This document shows, piece by piece, positions 29,726 to 38,283 of a stretch of 64,000 bases of DNA. Each line of letters begins with the position of its first letter. Within the stretch, counting starts at the first letter, position 1. This DNA is from JACKAQ01 sp965227145. GTDB lineage: Bacteria; Calditrichota; Calditrichia; RBG-13-44-9; J075. The DNA is taken from positions 5,394,001-5,458,000 of the forward strand of contig OZ245730.1 in NCBI GenBank assembly GCA_965227145.1, given 5' to 3'. Both the position numbers and the translations under genes were made by a program. A model generated the notes under the pieces. That model was not told where the DNA came from and searched no databases. It saw only the letters and a list, made by a program, of their open reading frames with translations.

Positions 29726-30703
29726 ATGGGATATCGAATTTTTATCACAGGTTCCGGCATTGCGGCGGAAGCACAGCAGTTGCTGCGCGATTCAAATTGT
29801 GAATTTGCCGTTGGCGAACCGAAAGATACGCCGGAGGAAATCACTGCAAAAGTGCGCGATTTTCAGCCGCACGCGCTGATTGTCCGGCAGGGCAAAATTA
29901 CCGGCGCAGTGATGGACGCATCCGCACATCTGAAAGTGATTTGCAAACACGGTGTCGGCACGGATAATATCGACATCGCCGCAGCGACGGAACGCAGCAT
30001 TCCGGTATTTTTTACGCCGGACGCCAATTTCGAATCCACCGCGGAACACACGCTGGCAATGCTGCTTTCGCTGGCGCGCCAGATTCCGGCGCAGGATCGC
30101 CAAATTCGCAACGGCATTTTTGACAAAAAACAATACGGCGGACTCGAATTGACCGGAAAAACGCTCGGGCTGATCGGTTTCGGCAAAATTGCCCGGCGGC
30201 TGGCGGAGCTGGTTGCGCCGTTCAACATGAGCGTTTGGGTGTATCATCCCTCCGGCAAAATGGAAAATTTACCGGAGTATATTCGAAAAGCGGCATCGCC
30301 GGAAGACGTGTTTGCGACAGCGGATTTTATCAGCCTGCACTGCCCGTTGACACCAAAAACCCGTAATCTGATTAACGAACAATCGATGGCGATGATGAAA
30401 AACGGCGTGTGTATTGTGAACGTGGCGCGCGGCGGCATCATCAACGAAAGTGATTTGCTGGCTGCGTTGAAATCCGGCAAAGTTCGCGGCGCAGCGCTGG
30501 ACGTGTTCGAAACCGAGCCGCCGGCAATGAACGATCCGCTGTTCCAACTGGACAACGTTATCGTCACTGCGCACGTTGGCGGCGCATCCGATAATTCTAT
30601 GAAAAATATGGGATTAGATGCGATCAACAATATTTTTTCGGTGCTAAACAGCGGGGAGATTGATCAAAAATCGCTGGTAAACCCCGAGATTTTCGGAAAA
30701 TAA
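29726..30703 (+). CDS. D-2-hydroxyacid dehydrogenase (3-phosphoglycerate dehydrogenase-like)
   Basis: The 325-residue NAD-dependent dehydrogenase has the Rossmann loop L-G-L-I-G-F-G-K-I-A near residue 150, the substrate Arg in V-A-R-G-G-I-I-N-E, the Glu in D-V-F-E-T-E-P-P, and the catalytic His in T-A-H-V-G-G near 284. It lacks the C-terminal ACT or regulatory domain of true SerA, so the short hydroxypyruvate or phosphoglycerate-type branch is likely. GAGGGAAA precedes the ATG. It is a paralogue of the dehydrogenase at 33148-34104 and convergent with that operon. Confidence 0.92.
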   Translation: MGYRIFITGSGIAAEAQQLLRDSNCEFAVGEPKDTPEEITAKVRDFQPHALIVRQGKITGAVMDASAHLKVICKHGVGTDNIDIAAATERSIPVFFTPDANFESTAEHTLAMLLSLARQIPAQDRQIRNGIFDKKQYGGLELTGKTLGLIGFGKIARRLAELVAPFNMSVWVYHPSGKMENLPEYIRKAASPEDVFATADFISLHCPLTPKTRNLINEQSMAMMKNGVCIVNVARGGIINESDLLAALKSGKVRGAALDVFETEPPAMNDPLFQLDNVIVTAHVGGASDNSMKNMGLDAINNIFSVLNSGEIDQKSLVNPEIFGK

Positions 30704-30807
30704 TCGAAAAATATTCCATCACAAAAACCCGTAGAGGCAACTCACGAATTACTTTTTTGCCTGAACCAATTGCATCTTTGCCTGAAAACAATCATTCGAC
30801 AATCCAA

Positions 30808-30847
30808 TAAAAAACGCCGGTGACGGAAACCCATCACCGGCGTTTTT
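30808..30847. terminator. bidirectional rho-independent terminator
   Basis: ACGCCGGTGA (30814-30823) pairs with TCACCGGCGT (30834-30843), with A-rich left and T-rich right flanks. It lies between the convergent dehydrogenase and SIS isomerase genes and can serve both. Confidence 0.92.
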
Positions 30848-30870
30848 ATGTTCATTATTGATTTGAAAAA

Positions 30871-31491
30871 TCAGAATTTGCGTTCCTGAATCAAATGTTC
30901 ATCCATATGCGCCTGGCGAATATATTGCGCCAAAACGTGCATCAGCGATTGGTGAACGTCTTCGATTACGCCGTAATTATCTGCGGTTACATGCAGGTTT
31001 ACATCCGCAATTTGGGCAGATCTGCCGCCTTCAAAACCGGTTAGCGAGATCACCGGAATGCCGTTTTCTTTTGCCCACGCTGCCGCGCGAACGATGTTTT
31101 CGGAATTGCCGGAGGAGCTGATGGTGATCAGCGCATCGCCTGTTTTGGCGAGACAGCGCAGTTGATAGGCGAACACTTCGTCATACGAAATATCGTTGCC
31201 GATCGCCGTGATAATTTCCACAGTCGCGCTCAGCGAAACGATTCGCGACGTGAGCGTGGTATCCGTGCGCACCAGCTTGCAGTGATCGCAAACAAGGTGA
31301 TTGGCAATCGCCGCCGAACCGCCGTTGCCGCAGGAATAAACGATGCCGCCTTCCGTATAAACGCGGGTGAGAATATCCGCCGCCTGCTGCAGTTTTTCGC
31401 GGTTAACGGATTTGGCAGCCGCGCTGTATTCCGCAAAATACGCGTCGATAAAACTGCCGGCATCTTTGTATTTGTTGTCTGGAAAACTCAT
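30871..31491 (-). CDS. SIS-domain sugar isomerase (GmhA-like)
   Basis: A 206-residue single SIS-domain protein resembling phosphoheptose isomerase GmhA: C-G-N-G-G-S-A-A-I-A-N-H-L near residue 54, and S-S-S-G-N-S-E-N-I-V near 125. The GmhA catalytic Glu after H-L-A-A is replaced here by Cys-Asp (N-H-L-V-C-D-H), while the C-terminal His in D-V-H-Q-S-L-M-H is kept. It could act on heptose, arabinose or another phosphosugar, in the pathway of its operon partners. AAAGGA precedes the ATG. It is the last gene before a terminator. Confidence 0.88.
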   Translation of the reverse strand: MSFPDNKYKDAGSFIDAYFAEYSAAAKSVNREKLQQAADILTRVYTEGGIVYSCGNGGSAAIANHLVCDHCKLVRTDTTLTSRIVSLSATVEIITAIGNDISYDEVFAYQLRCLAKTGDALITISSSGNSENIVRAAAWAKENGIPVISLTGFEGGRSAQIADVNLHVTADNYGVIEDVHQSLMHVLAQYIRQAHMDEHLIQERKF

Positions 31492-31506
31492 TTCAAATCC
31501 TTTCGT

Positions 31507-32298
31507 TTATTTACCGGCAATGCCTTCGCGAACGGCAATGACTTCTTCTTTTGCGCGGGACATCAAAAAGCGGTCGTCGCTTTGCAGCGAAACAAACTGG
31601 AATCCCAACTTCACCATTTCCACCGATACTTTTGTTGAATTGGTGTGAATACCCGCCGGAATACCGTGTTTTTTGGCGGTTTCGAGAATGTAGTTGCGGG
31701 CTTCCACCACTTCGGGATCACTTTGTCCCGCACGCGGTTCTTTTCCGAGCGCCATCGACAGATCGGACGGACCGATGTAAATTGCGCTGATGCCCGGCAC
31801 TTCGAGAATCGCATCGAGATTTTTGATCGCTTCTTTGGTTTCGATTTGGGGAATCACCAGCGTTTCGTCGTTGGCGAACTGGTGATAATTTCCGCCGCCA
31901 TGCGCGTTACCGCCGCCGTAATATTTGGCGCGAATCGGGCCAAAGCTACGGAAACCGTGCGGCGGATATTTGCAGGCGCGAACCAGCGATTCCGCATCTT
32001 CCGGCGTGTTGATCATCGGGCAGATGACGCCGTACGAACCGGCATCGAGAATTTTCATCAATCGTGCGGGATCGTTCCACGGCACGCGGGTCAGCGGCAT
32101 AACTTCCGTTGTGGAAATTGCCTGCAACATCGTTACGGCGTCCGTGTAATCGACCAGCCCATGCTGCATGTCGATGGTAATTGAATCAAATCCCTGATGC
32201 GCCATAATTTCTGTGGAAAACGAACTGGGAATCGAGCACCAACCGTTGATAACGGCTTCGCCGCGAGCCCAGATTTCTTTCAGCGTATTTTTTCTCAT
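31507..32298 (-). CDS. HpcH/HpaI-family aldolase
   Basis: A 263-residue class II pyruvate aldolase of the HpcH/HpaI family, metal-dependent, which cleaves 2-keto-3-deoxy or 4-hydroxy-2-oxo acids to pyruvate plus an aldehyde. Visible motifs are I-D-M-Q-H-G-L-V-D-Y near residue 43, R-V-P-W-N-D near 71, V-I-C-P-M-I-N-T near 90 and I-G-P-S-D-L-S near 177. The usual metal-ligand Glu lies in I-E-T-K-E-A. GAGGG precedes the ATG. Fifteen bases separate it from the SIS gene, so the two share a transcript. The precise substrate is unknown. Confidence 0.93.
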   Translation of the reverse strand: MRKNTLKEIWARGEAVINGWCSIPSSFSTEIMAHQGFDSITIDMQHGLVDYTDAVTMLQAISTTEVMPLTRVPWNDPARLMKILDAGSYGVICPMINTPEDAESLVRACKYPPHGFRSFGPIRAKYYGGGNAHGGGNYHQFANDETLVIPQIETKEAIKNLDAILEVPGISAIYIGPSDLSMALGKEPRAGQSDPEVVEARNYILETAKKHGIPAGIHTNSTKVSVEMVKLGFQFVSLQSDDRFLMSRAKEEVIAVREGIAGK

Positions 32299-32358
32299 TA
32301 CACCCTCGTTAAGTATGTTGGTTTTTGGTTGATTATTTTCGTTTTTAAGTGTCTGATT

Positions 32359-32384
32359 GAGATTCCTGCATTCGCAGGAATGAC
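32359..32384. repeat. REP-like palindrome
   Basis: GAGATTCCTGCA and TTCGCAGGAATGAC, arms ATTCCTGC/GCAGGAAT over a four-base loop, in the gap between the aldolase and lactonase genes. Confidence 0.8.
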
Positions 32385-32400
32385 CACAAAAGAATTGATT

Positions 32401-32428
32401 GTCATTCCGGGCTTGTCCCGGAATCCCC
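32401..32428. repeat. REP-like palindrome, CCCGGAAT variant
   Basis: GTCATTCCGGGC, then TTGTCCCGGAATCCCC, arms ATTCCGGG/CCCGGAAT around CTTGT. It lies 16 bases after the previous copy and in the opposite orientation (TCATTCC on this strand). Confidence 0.8.
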
Positions 32429-32451
32429 GTATACTGTTTCGAAATAATTCA

Positions 32452-33135
32452 TTACGGTGCGCTGAGCACGGTTACCGGCGTTTGCGATTGCCGCAACACC
32501 AGCCGCAGCGGTACTTCCGATGGCACACCGGGCTGCTGCGCTTCGGCATATTTGGCATGTTTGTCTGCACCGGAGAATAGCAGAAAAATTTTCCGGGCAT
32601 TGAGCACTGCAGGTGCTGTCAACGACATTCGGGCAACGCGGGACGCCGTTTCCGGTGCAGCAATGCACAATCCATCGATAACGTTTACCGCCGTATCGCC
32701 GGGAAACAGAGAGGCAAAATGCCCGTCGCCACCCATTCCCAAATACACGGCATCGAACGGTACATTCAGTTTTTGCAATCGCGCTTCGCAGGCGGATTGC
32801 CCTGCTTCCGGCGTGGCTTCGCCGCCGAACAGCGGAACGAACGCCGCTGCTGCTGCCGCATCCTGCAACAAATGGGTGCGCACCAGTTTTTCGTTGCTAT
32901 CGGGATGATCCGCCGGAACCCAGCGTTCATCCGTGAGCGTAACAGTTACTTTTTGCCAATCGAGCGGCTGTTGCCGCAGCCGTTTGAACACATGTTCGGG
33001 CGTGCGACCGCCGGAAACGGCAATCAGCGCGTTGCCGCGCTGTTCGATGGCGTTGCGCAAAACGATGGCCAATTCATCCGCCAAAGCGTGCGCCGCAGAA
33101 ATCATATCATCAAATTGCTGATGTTCGATCGTCAT
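32452..33135 (-). CDS. pgl: 6-phosphogluconolactonase-like protein (DevB/Pgl type)
   Basis: A 227-residue member of the glucosamine-6-phosphate isomerase/6-phosphogluconolactonase superfamily, Pgl branch. V-S-G-G-R-T-P-E near residue 40 and L-T-D-E-R-W-V-P near 66 are the phosphate-binding and catalytic segments, with L-G-M-G-G-D-G-H-F-A-S-L-F-P near 131. The usual role is hydrolysis of 6-phosphogluconolactone, but with an aldolase, dehydrogenases and an isomerase beside it, it may hydrolyse a different sugar lactone. AGGAG precedes the ATG. No glucose-6-phosphate dehydrogenase gene is in the window. Confidence 0.9.
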   Translation of the reverse strand: MTIEHQQFDDMISAAHALADELAIVLRNAIEQRGNALIAVSGGRTPEHVFKRLRQQPLDWQKVTVTLTDERWVPADHPDSNEKLVRTHLLQDAAAAAAFVPLFGGEATPEAGQSACEARLQKLNVPFDAVYLGMGGDGHFASLFPGDTAVNVIDGLCIAAPETASRVARMSLTAPAVLNARKIFLLFSGADKHAKYAEAQQPGVPSEVPLRLVLRQSQTPVTVLSAP

Positions 33136-33147
33136 CCATTCTCCTGT

Positions 33148-34104
33148 TTAGCCTGCCGGCGGATAATCGGCGGTGGGAATTTTGTTGTCGTCCAATCCGC
33201 GAATGGCGGAACGCCCCATCGCCAAAACCGCTTCTTCCGAACTGCCGCCGATGTGCGGCGTCGCCAAAAAATTGGGTAGTTGCAGCAATTCCAAATCTTC
33301 CGGCGGTTCTGTTGCGAACACATCAAATCCGGCAGCGGAAAGCCGCCCGTCGCGAAGCATTGCTTTCAGCGCCTGCTCATCCACCATGCCGCCGCGCGCG
33401 CAGTTGATCAGCACGGCATCCGGTTTCATCATCGCTAATTTTTCGGCGGAAAGCATGTTTCGGGTGCTGCTGTCCAGCGGCACATGCAGCGTCACAACGT
33501 CCGAATGCTGCAGCAAATCTGTCAGCGAAACCGGCGTAACATCATGTTTTTTATAAAATTCAGGGAAATCCAAAATGTCGTGCGCCAAAACCTTGCAATC
33601 GAACGCACGCAATAACGGCGTCAAATCTTTGCCGATATGCCCGCAGCCGATAATACCGACAGTGCGTCCGGTAAGCTGTCGCCCGATGCGGTTTTTCCAG
33701 ATGCCGTTGCGAACATCGTGGCTCGCTTCGGGAATCAACCGCAATGTGGAAATCATGAAAGCGATCGCCAATTCCGCGACCGAGCGTTTGTTCACGCCAC
33801 CCGTCCAACCGAGCCGGATGCCGTGACGAATCAGCGCCTGTTTGTCCAGCATATCCGTTCCGACGCCGTATTTGCCGATGACTTCCAGTTCCGGCAATTG
33901 GGAGAGAACGGCTTCGTCGATGCGCTCCAGCGCGGTGATGATTTTTTTCGCGCCGCGAACAAATGCCACCAGCGATTCGCCCGCAAGCGTCAGCCCGTCA
34001 TCGTTAAATTTGACATTCGAATAACGCGCCAGCAATTCCGCCCGCAACACCGGATGCCGCGAAAAAGAGCGCGAGGTTACAGCTATGGGTGTGTCGTTTT
34101 TCAT
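33148..34104 (-). CDS. D-2-hydroxyacid dehydrogenase (phosphoglycerate dehydrogenase-like)
   Basis: The 318-residue enzyme has the Rossmann motif V-G-I-I-G-C-G-H-I-G near residue 148, N-C-A-R-G-G-M-V-D-E with the substrate Arg near 236, the Glu in D-V-F-A-T-E-P-P near 266 and the catalytic His in T-P-H-I-G-G near 285. It lacks an ACT domain. It lies 12 bases before the lactonase gene in the same operon. It is clearly related to the enzyme at 29726-30703 but not a recent copy. Substrate is likely a hydroxyacid of the operon's pathway. Confidence 0.92.
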   Translation of the reverse strand: MKNDTPIAVTSRSFSRHPVLRAELLARYSNVKFNDDGLTLAGESLVAFVRGAKKIITALERIDEAVLSQLPELEVIGKYGVGTDMLDKQALIRHGIRLGWTGGVNKRSVAELAIAFMISTLRLIPEASHDVRNGIWKNRIGRQLTGRTVGIIGCGHIGKDLTPLLRAFDCKVLAHDILDFPEFYKKHDVTPVSLTDLLQHSDVVTLHVPLDSSTRNMLSAEKLAMMKPDAVLINCARGGMVDEQALKAMLRDGRLSAAGFDVFATEPPEDLELLQLPNFLATPHIGGSSEEAVLAMGRSAIRGLDDNKIPTADYPPAG

Positions 34105-34164
34105 ACGTTTAGTTACCCGCTTTCGCAGGTTCTCCGATTAATTGGCTTTTGTTTTCTGGTTTCC

Positions 34165-34192
34165 GGATTCTGGATTCTGGATTCTGGATTCT
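34165..34192. repeat. tandem heptamer repeat
   Basis: Four perfect GGATTCT units in a row, followed by GGAATTT, in the gap between the Gfo/Idh/MocA and dehydrogenase genes. Copy number could vary between strains. Confidence 0.9.
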
Positions 34193-34233
34193 GGAATTTT
34201 TTTACACCACGAACTTTTATCCTTTATCCTTTT

Positions 34234-35238
34234 TTACAACTTCCCATCCGCTTTGTAAATATCGAACACCAGCTTCATCGTTTCGTATGCGTCGCGGGAA
34301 GTGCCGTATTTTACCGGCTCGCCGGTTTGCACGCATTTGACAAATTCCGCCAATTCGTTATCCCACGATGGGTCTGTGTTGCAAAATGTCGCTTCTTCCG
34401 GCGGATTGCCGATGGCGAATCCAGTGTGTTTCCGCGCCTGAATAATCCACTCGTCGCGGTAGCTGCGGGTAGATGAAGGCATTCCGTCAACGATCACGTA
34501 GCCGTCTTCCATAAAAATTTCCAGCGTAAAGCGGTGTTTCCATTGCGTGAATGAGCTGTGCAACTGCGCGATCACGCCCGCTTCGTTGCGGAGCAGCGCA
34601 AATGCGTTGTCTTCCATCGGCCATTCTTTCCAATATGCCGTGGTGCACATGCTTTTGATTTCGTTAAATTCGCCGCAAAAATGGCGGAACAGATCGAGCA
34701 TGTGAATGCCCTGATCGAACAAAATACCGCCGCCGGCAACATCCGGCCGGTGACGCCATTCGTTGGGATTTCCGGAGCTTTCGGCTTTGCCGTAAACGCC
34801 GCGCACCCACAGCACTTTGCCATATTTACCGCTTTCGACCACTTTTTTGGCTTCGATAATGCCATAGTGATAGCGGTGGTTGAAACCCACTTTCAGCACC
34901 AAACCGGGATTGCGTTTTTCCGCATCGATAATCCGCTGGATATCTGCCATATTGCGTCCCGGCGGTTTTTCACAAAACACGTGTTTGCCGGCGTCCAGCG
35001 CTTCCGTAACCACATCGGGAATAAAGCGGTTGGGCGCGCAAACGAACACCGCATCAACGCCGGAGTTGATCACAGCCCGGTAATCGGGCAAAATTTGAAT
35101 ATCCTCAAATCCTTTGGCAGGTGGGTTAGGGTCTGTGCCGCTAATCAGCACGGTTGCATCATTTTCGCGGATGGTTTTGGCGCGGATACCGCCCATTTTA
35201 CCAAGTCCGACAATCCCTATCTTGATTGGTTCTGTCAT
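34234..35238 (-). CDS. Gfo/Idh/MocA-family oxidoreductase
   Basis: The 334-residue sugar or inositol-type dehydrogenase starts with the NAD(P) loop I-G-I-V-G-L-G-K-M-G-G, has the conserved C-E-K-P-P-G near residue 91 (family E-K-P) and the catalytic-side G-G-G-I-L-F-D-Q-G-I-H-M-L-D near 170. It probably oxidises a hydroxyl of a sugar or polyol. It is the first gene of the five-gene minus-strand group that continues through the dehydrogenase, lactonase, aldolase and isomerase. The upstream Shine-Dalgarno is weak (GGCGGAAA). Confidence 0.93.
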   Translation of the reverse strand: MTEPIKIGIVGLGKMGGIRAKTIRENDATVLISGTDPNPPAKGFEDIQILPDYRAVINSGVDAVFVCAPNRFIPDVVTEALDAGKHVFCEKPPGRNMADIQRIIDAEKRNPGLVLKVGFNHRYHYGIIEAKKVVESGKYGKVLWVRGVYGKAESSGNPNEWRHRPDVAGGGILFDQGIHMLDLFRHFCGEFNEIKSMCTTAYWKEWPMEDNAFALLRNEAGVIAQLHSSFTQWKHRFTLEIFMEDGYVIVDGMPSSTRSYRDEWIIQARKHTGFAIGNPPEEATFCNTDPSWDNELAEFVKCVQTGEPVKYGTSRDAYETMKLVFDIYKADGKL

Positions 35239-35697
35239 TAATTTTCCGCCATTTTATTAAAGTTGTTAATCATTTTCCGGTTAGAGAACCCTCGTTTTAC
35301 AAACGATAAATCAGCATATTTATACAATTCACAATGACACAACATCAGCTGCTAAAATCATACAGATGTTGTCATCTTCGGCGAATACGTGCGATTCTTT
35401 AGTCATTATGGGGCTTGAAAATAAGCCGCCATTATCGCATTTTCAGTGATTTTTGATGAAATTTATTGCACTTTCTTTTTAACAATCGATGCCATCAACA
35501 ACTCCGCCAAAGAAAGTGGCACACAGATCCGTTTTTCTACTTTTCGCAGAAAAAATTCCTATCGCAAAAAGTGCAACAGCAGTTGAAAAAGTTTGAAATT
35601 TGAACCGGGAGGCAAATATACGCGGGGATTTAACCGGGAAATGTGAGCCGGATTAAAATTTGCGGGATCGATTCCGTGAAATTAAAGCTAATCAATC
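35239..35697. other. intergenic region with imperfect inverted repeats
   Basis: About 460 bases upstream of the Gfo/Idh/MocA operon. TGACACAACATC (35335-35346) and GATGTTGTCA (35365-35374) form an imperfect inverted repeat, a possible operator for the operon. No gene or RNA was recognised; the repeat's role is inference. Confidence 0.45.
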
Positions 35698-36975
35698 TCA
35701 GTTTTTATCAATATACGCCAACAGTTGCTCCATCATCACAGTTGCGGCAACGCTGGCGACCTGGCGGGTGGTTTCCGGCGGCGTATCATCACCGATTTCG
35801 TAAGTGATGGACGGGACCTGAAACGTGAGGTAAAACCAGCTTTTCGACACCGGTGATTCGGTGCCATACGGCCGCTCGACAACTTTGTATTCCGGCAGGC
35901 GTTTCTGGATTTCCGCAAGCCAGGTGTCGGTCATTTGCGGCGGGATGGTTTCTAAATTTTTATCAAGTGTATAAAAAACATCGCGTTGCGTGGAGTGAAA
36001 ATCGAGAAAAAAGTAGAGTTGTTTTGCGGGATCATTTTTGATTTTCAGAAATTCGTTGCTGGCGAGGCGGGTTTCCGGCTGGTTGAAATACATCCAGTCG
36101 CGATTAAGATCGATGCCGCCGGCGTTGTGGCGCCAATGTCCGCTGTCCACGCCGTCGGGATTCATCAGCGGAATAACAACGGTTGAAAATTCCCGGCGAA
36201 ATCGCTGCGCGAGCGGCGAATCAGCACAGAGCGCATCCAGAAATGCCATCAGCGCATACGTTCCGGTCACTTCCGGCGGGTGCTGACGACTGATGATTGC
36301 CACATATCGCGAGGGATTTTTCGCTTCGGTGATTTCCAGTTTGTGGATGGTTTTGCCGAGTTTGCTGTTGCCGAGCACGCTTTTTTGCACAAACGGCTTT
36401 GCCGAAAACGCGGCAATTCGCCGGTCAAAATCTTTACTGGTGAACAGCTCCTGCGCGGCAATCCAGAGCGTGTCCGGGCTGATGTTCAGCCGGAAAGTTG
36501 CGCTGCCGGTCGCAGTATCTTCGCTGTAAAATTGATCTGCCAACGGCCGCCATTTTTCACCATCCGCGCTGATTTTCGGGTGATAGCGATGATCGCCATC
36601 TTCGTATGTCAGCTTCACCGAAACGGTTTTTGGCGAATTTCCCCAAATTTTGAACGCATACCATGCGCTGTTGTTGACGGGCGCATTTTCCGGTTTGATG
36701 AGCGCGGTGAACACGGAATCGTTGACACGGGTGAAATCGTTCAGCCGTCCGCCGGGAAACTGGTTGCTCACCCAAACACCGCTGTTTTCGAAAGCGATGG
36801 TGCGTTTTTTCTGCACGGTCAGCGGTTTGTCTTTTGTTGCATCTGGCTGTAAATAATCAATTTGCGCCGTGCGTTTCGCGGAGTGGCAGCCGGAAAAAAT
36901 CATCGCTGCTGCGGAAACCAGGATTATCGTTTTGCGGAAAAATTTTTGGGAAAACGGTTGTTTTTGGCGGCTCAT
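35698..36975 (-). CDS. M14-family zinc carboxypeptidase, lipoprotein-like
   Basis: A 425-residue exported metallopeptidase. The signal peptide ends I-F-S-G-C, a good lipobox, so it is probably lipid-anchored. An N-terminal beta-sandwich (about 60-210) precedes the M14 domain. Zinc ligands are visible: H-P-P-E (H-x-x-E) in the segment S-R-Q-H-P-P-E-V-T, then the third His in F-L-D-F-H-S-T. N-P-D-G-V and G-G-I-D-L-N-R-D-W are family segments and the catalytic Glu sits in I-T-Y-E-I-G-D. It likely trims peptides or peptidoglycan fragments in the envelope; substrate is unknown. Confidence 0.92.
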   Translation of the reverse strand: MSRQKQPFSQKFFRKTIILVSAAAMIFSGCHSAKRTAQIDYLQPDATKDKPLTVQKKRTIAFENSGVWVSNQFPGGRLNDFTRVNDSVFTALIKPENAPVNNSAWYAFKIWGNSPKTVSVKLTYEDGDHRYHPKISADGEKWRPLADQFYSEDTATGSATFRLNISPDTLWIAAQELFTSKDFDRRIAAFSAKPFVQKSVLGNSKLGKTIHKLEITEAKNPSRYVAIISRQHPPEVTGTYALMAFLDALCADSPLAQRFRREFSTVVIPLMNPDGVDSGHWRHNAGGIDLNRDWMYFNQPETRLASNEFLKIKNDPAKQLYFFLDFHSTQRDVFYTLDKNLETIPPQMTDTWLAEIQKRLPEYKVVERPYGTESPVSKSWFYLTFQVPSITYEIGDDTPPETTRQVASVAATVMMEQLLAYIDKN

Positions 36976-37052
36976 TTAATGCGAATTCTCCGGTTTATGG
37001 GAATCAAAAGTATCATTAAAAATTGATAAATGACAGCAAAATTCATTGACCC

Positions 37053-37080
37053 GGGAGATTCCGGGACAAGCCCGGAATAA
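37053..37080. repeat. REP-like palindrome, CCCGGAAT variant
   Basis: GGGAGATTCCGGGAC and AAGCCCGGAATAA, arms ATTCCGGG/CCCGGAAT around ACAAG, between the M14 and PorV genes. Confidence 0.8.
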
Positions 37081-37093
37081 CCGGCAAAATGCA

Positions 37094-38266
37094 TCACAGC
37101 GAAATGCTGCCGGCGAAAATGTGCACATAATCCAGCTCGCCATACGATGCCAGCGCATAATCAAACGTGAACGATGACGTTCCGCCGGTGGGAATATTCA
37201 GCCCGACGCCGTAGAAAAATTTCTCCAGATCGCGGTTGGCGCGATAGCCGCCGCGCAGTTGCAAAATCTCGTTGAATGAATATTCCAGCCCGAAATTGAG
37301 GTATTCCGCCGCGTCGCCGGGATGGTTGCCGTCCATCGAAAAAGTGATGCGATTGGTTTCATTTTGCACAAACGCCGCATCGCCGCCAACCAGATCGGTG
37401 GAAATGCCCACCCGGAAATTTACCGGCAAATCCCAACCCTGCGTTGCCAGCCGCGTTTCCACACCGGTGTTGAGCGTGTTGTCCGGGTTCAGGTCAAATT
37501 CTTTTATCAAATCGCGGCCGTTGAGTTTTAGCCTGCCGCCAAAATTGGAGAAATTCATGCCGAGTTTCATGCCGTGCCAGGGAATATCCAGAATGCTGCC
37601 GACATCGAATGCAAAAGTGGAGGCGGTTTCGTTGTGAATTTGCTGGTGAATAAATTTTGCGCTGATGCCCAGCGATAAAAATTCCACCGGACGGCGGGCG
37701 TAAGTGACGCCGATCGCCAGATCGCTGGCTTCGTAAAATTCGCCGGTGCCGTGCGGATCGTCGATGGTGGTAATCTGGATCGGGTCCATATTTAAAAAAA
37801 TGCCGTAAAATCCGATCGACGACGATGCGTCCACCGGCAGCACAATACCCAGAAACTGGTGCTCGACATCCGCAAACCAGTTGGTTTGCACACCGGAGAG
37901 CGTCACACGATTGACTTTGGTGATGCCTGCCGGATTCCAGTACATGCTGAACGCGTCATCTGCCTGCGCGGCGAACGCGCCACCCATTGCCATCGGTCGC
38001 GCTCCGACGCCAATTTTCAGAAATTGCGCTGCGGTGGTGCCATTTTTATCGCTGTTGCCCTGCGCAAAAACCGCGGACGCGGCAAAAACCAGCAATCCGA
38101 TAACCGTCACGAGAAAACCAGCCTTCAGGCTGATTCGACCACTGTATGAACCCACCCCTGAATCCCCTCCCGGGAGGGGAATAAAAGGGGTGGGTTGCTT
38201 CACTGTTTCACAAAAAAGTTGCATTTTTTGGTGGCTCCGATGTGTTTTTGTAACGTTAGCCATCAT
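37094..38266 (-). CDS. PorV/PorQ-like outer-membrane protein with unusual N-terminus
   Basis: A 390-residue PorV-type barrel of the type IX secretion system. PorV-like hallmarks are G-A-R-P-M-A-M-G-G-A-F, A-D-D-A-F-S-M-Y-W-N-P-A-G near the mature N-terminus, and repeated amphipathic strands to the end. PorV in Bacteroidota helps release secreted proteins. The hydrophobic signal core and A-Q cleavage site come only after about 70 residues; the first 48 residues include sequence encoded by a palindromic repeat (38149-38196). The start at 38266 has GCAGGTGA upstream. It lies 17 bases after the gene for the 962-residue exported protein. Confidence 0.88.
   Translation of the reverse strand: MMANVTKTHRSHQKMQLFCETVKQPTPFIPLPGGDSGVGSYSGRISLKAGFLVTVIGLLVFAASAVFAQGNSDKNGTTAAQFLKIGVGARPMAMGGAFAAQADDAFSMYWNPAGITKVNRVTLSGVQTNWFADVEHQFLGIVLPVDASSSIGFYGIFLNMDPIQITTIDDPHGTGEFYEASDLAIGVTYARRPVEFLSLGISAKFIHQQIHNETASTFAFDVGSILDIPWHGMKLGMNFSNFGGRLKLNGRDLIKEFDLNPDNTLNTGVETRLATQGWDLPVNFRVGISTDLVGGDAAFVQNETNRITFSMDGNHPGDAAEYLNFGLEYSFNEILQLRGGYRANRDLEKFFYGVGLNIPTGGTSSFTFDYALASYGELDYVHIFAGSISL
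38149..38196. repeat. 48-bp palindromic element within the PorV-like gene
   Basis: AACCCACCCCT at the left pairs with AGGGGTGGGTT at the right, enclosing TCCCCTCCCGGGAGGGGA (38163-38180). It is read through in frame near the N-terminus of the PorV-like protein. A second small palindrome, CAGCCTTCAGGCTG, lies at 38119-38132. Elements like this are usually intergenic. Confidence 0.85.
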
Positions 38267-38283
38267 TTATTCACCTGCTTTTT

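Noticed and set aside
34165..34192. possible CRISPR or satellite array
   Set aside because: Seven-base tandem units with no spacers; only a short microsatellite-like repeat.
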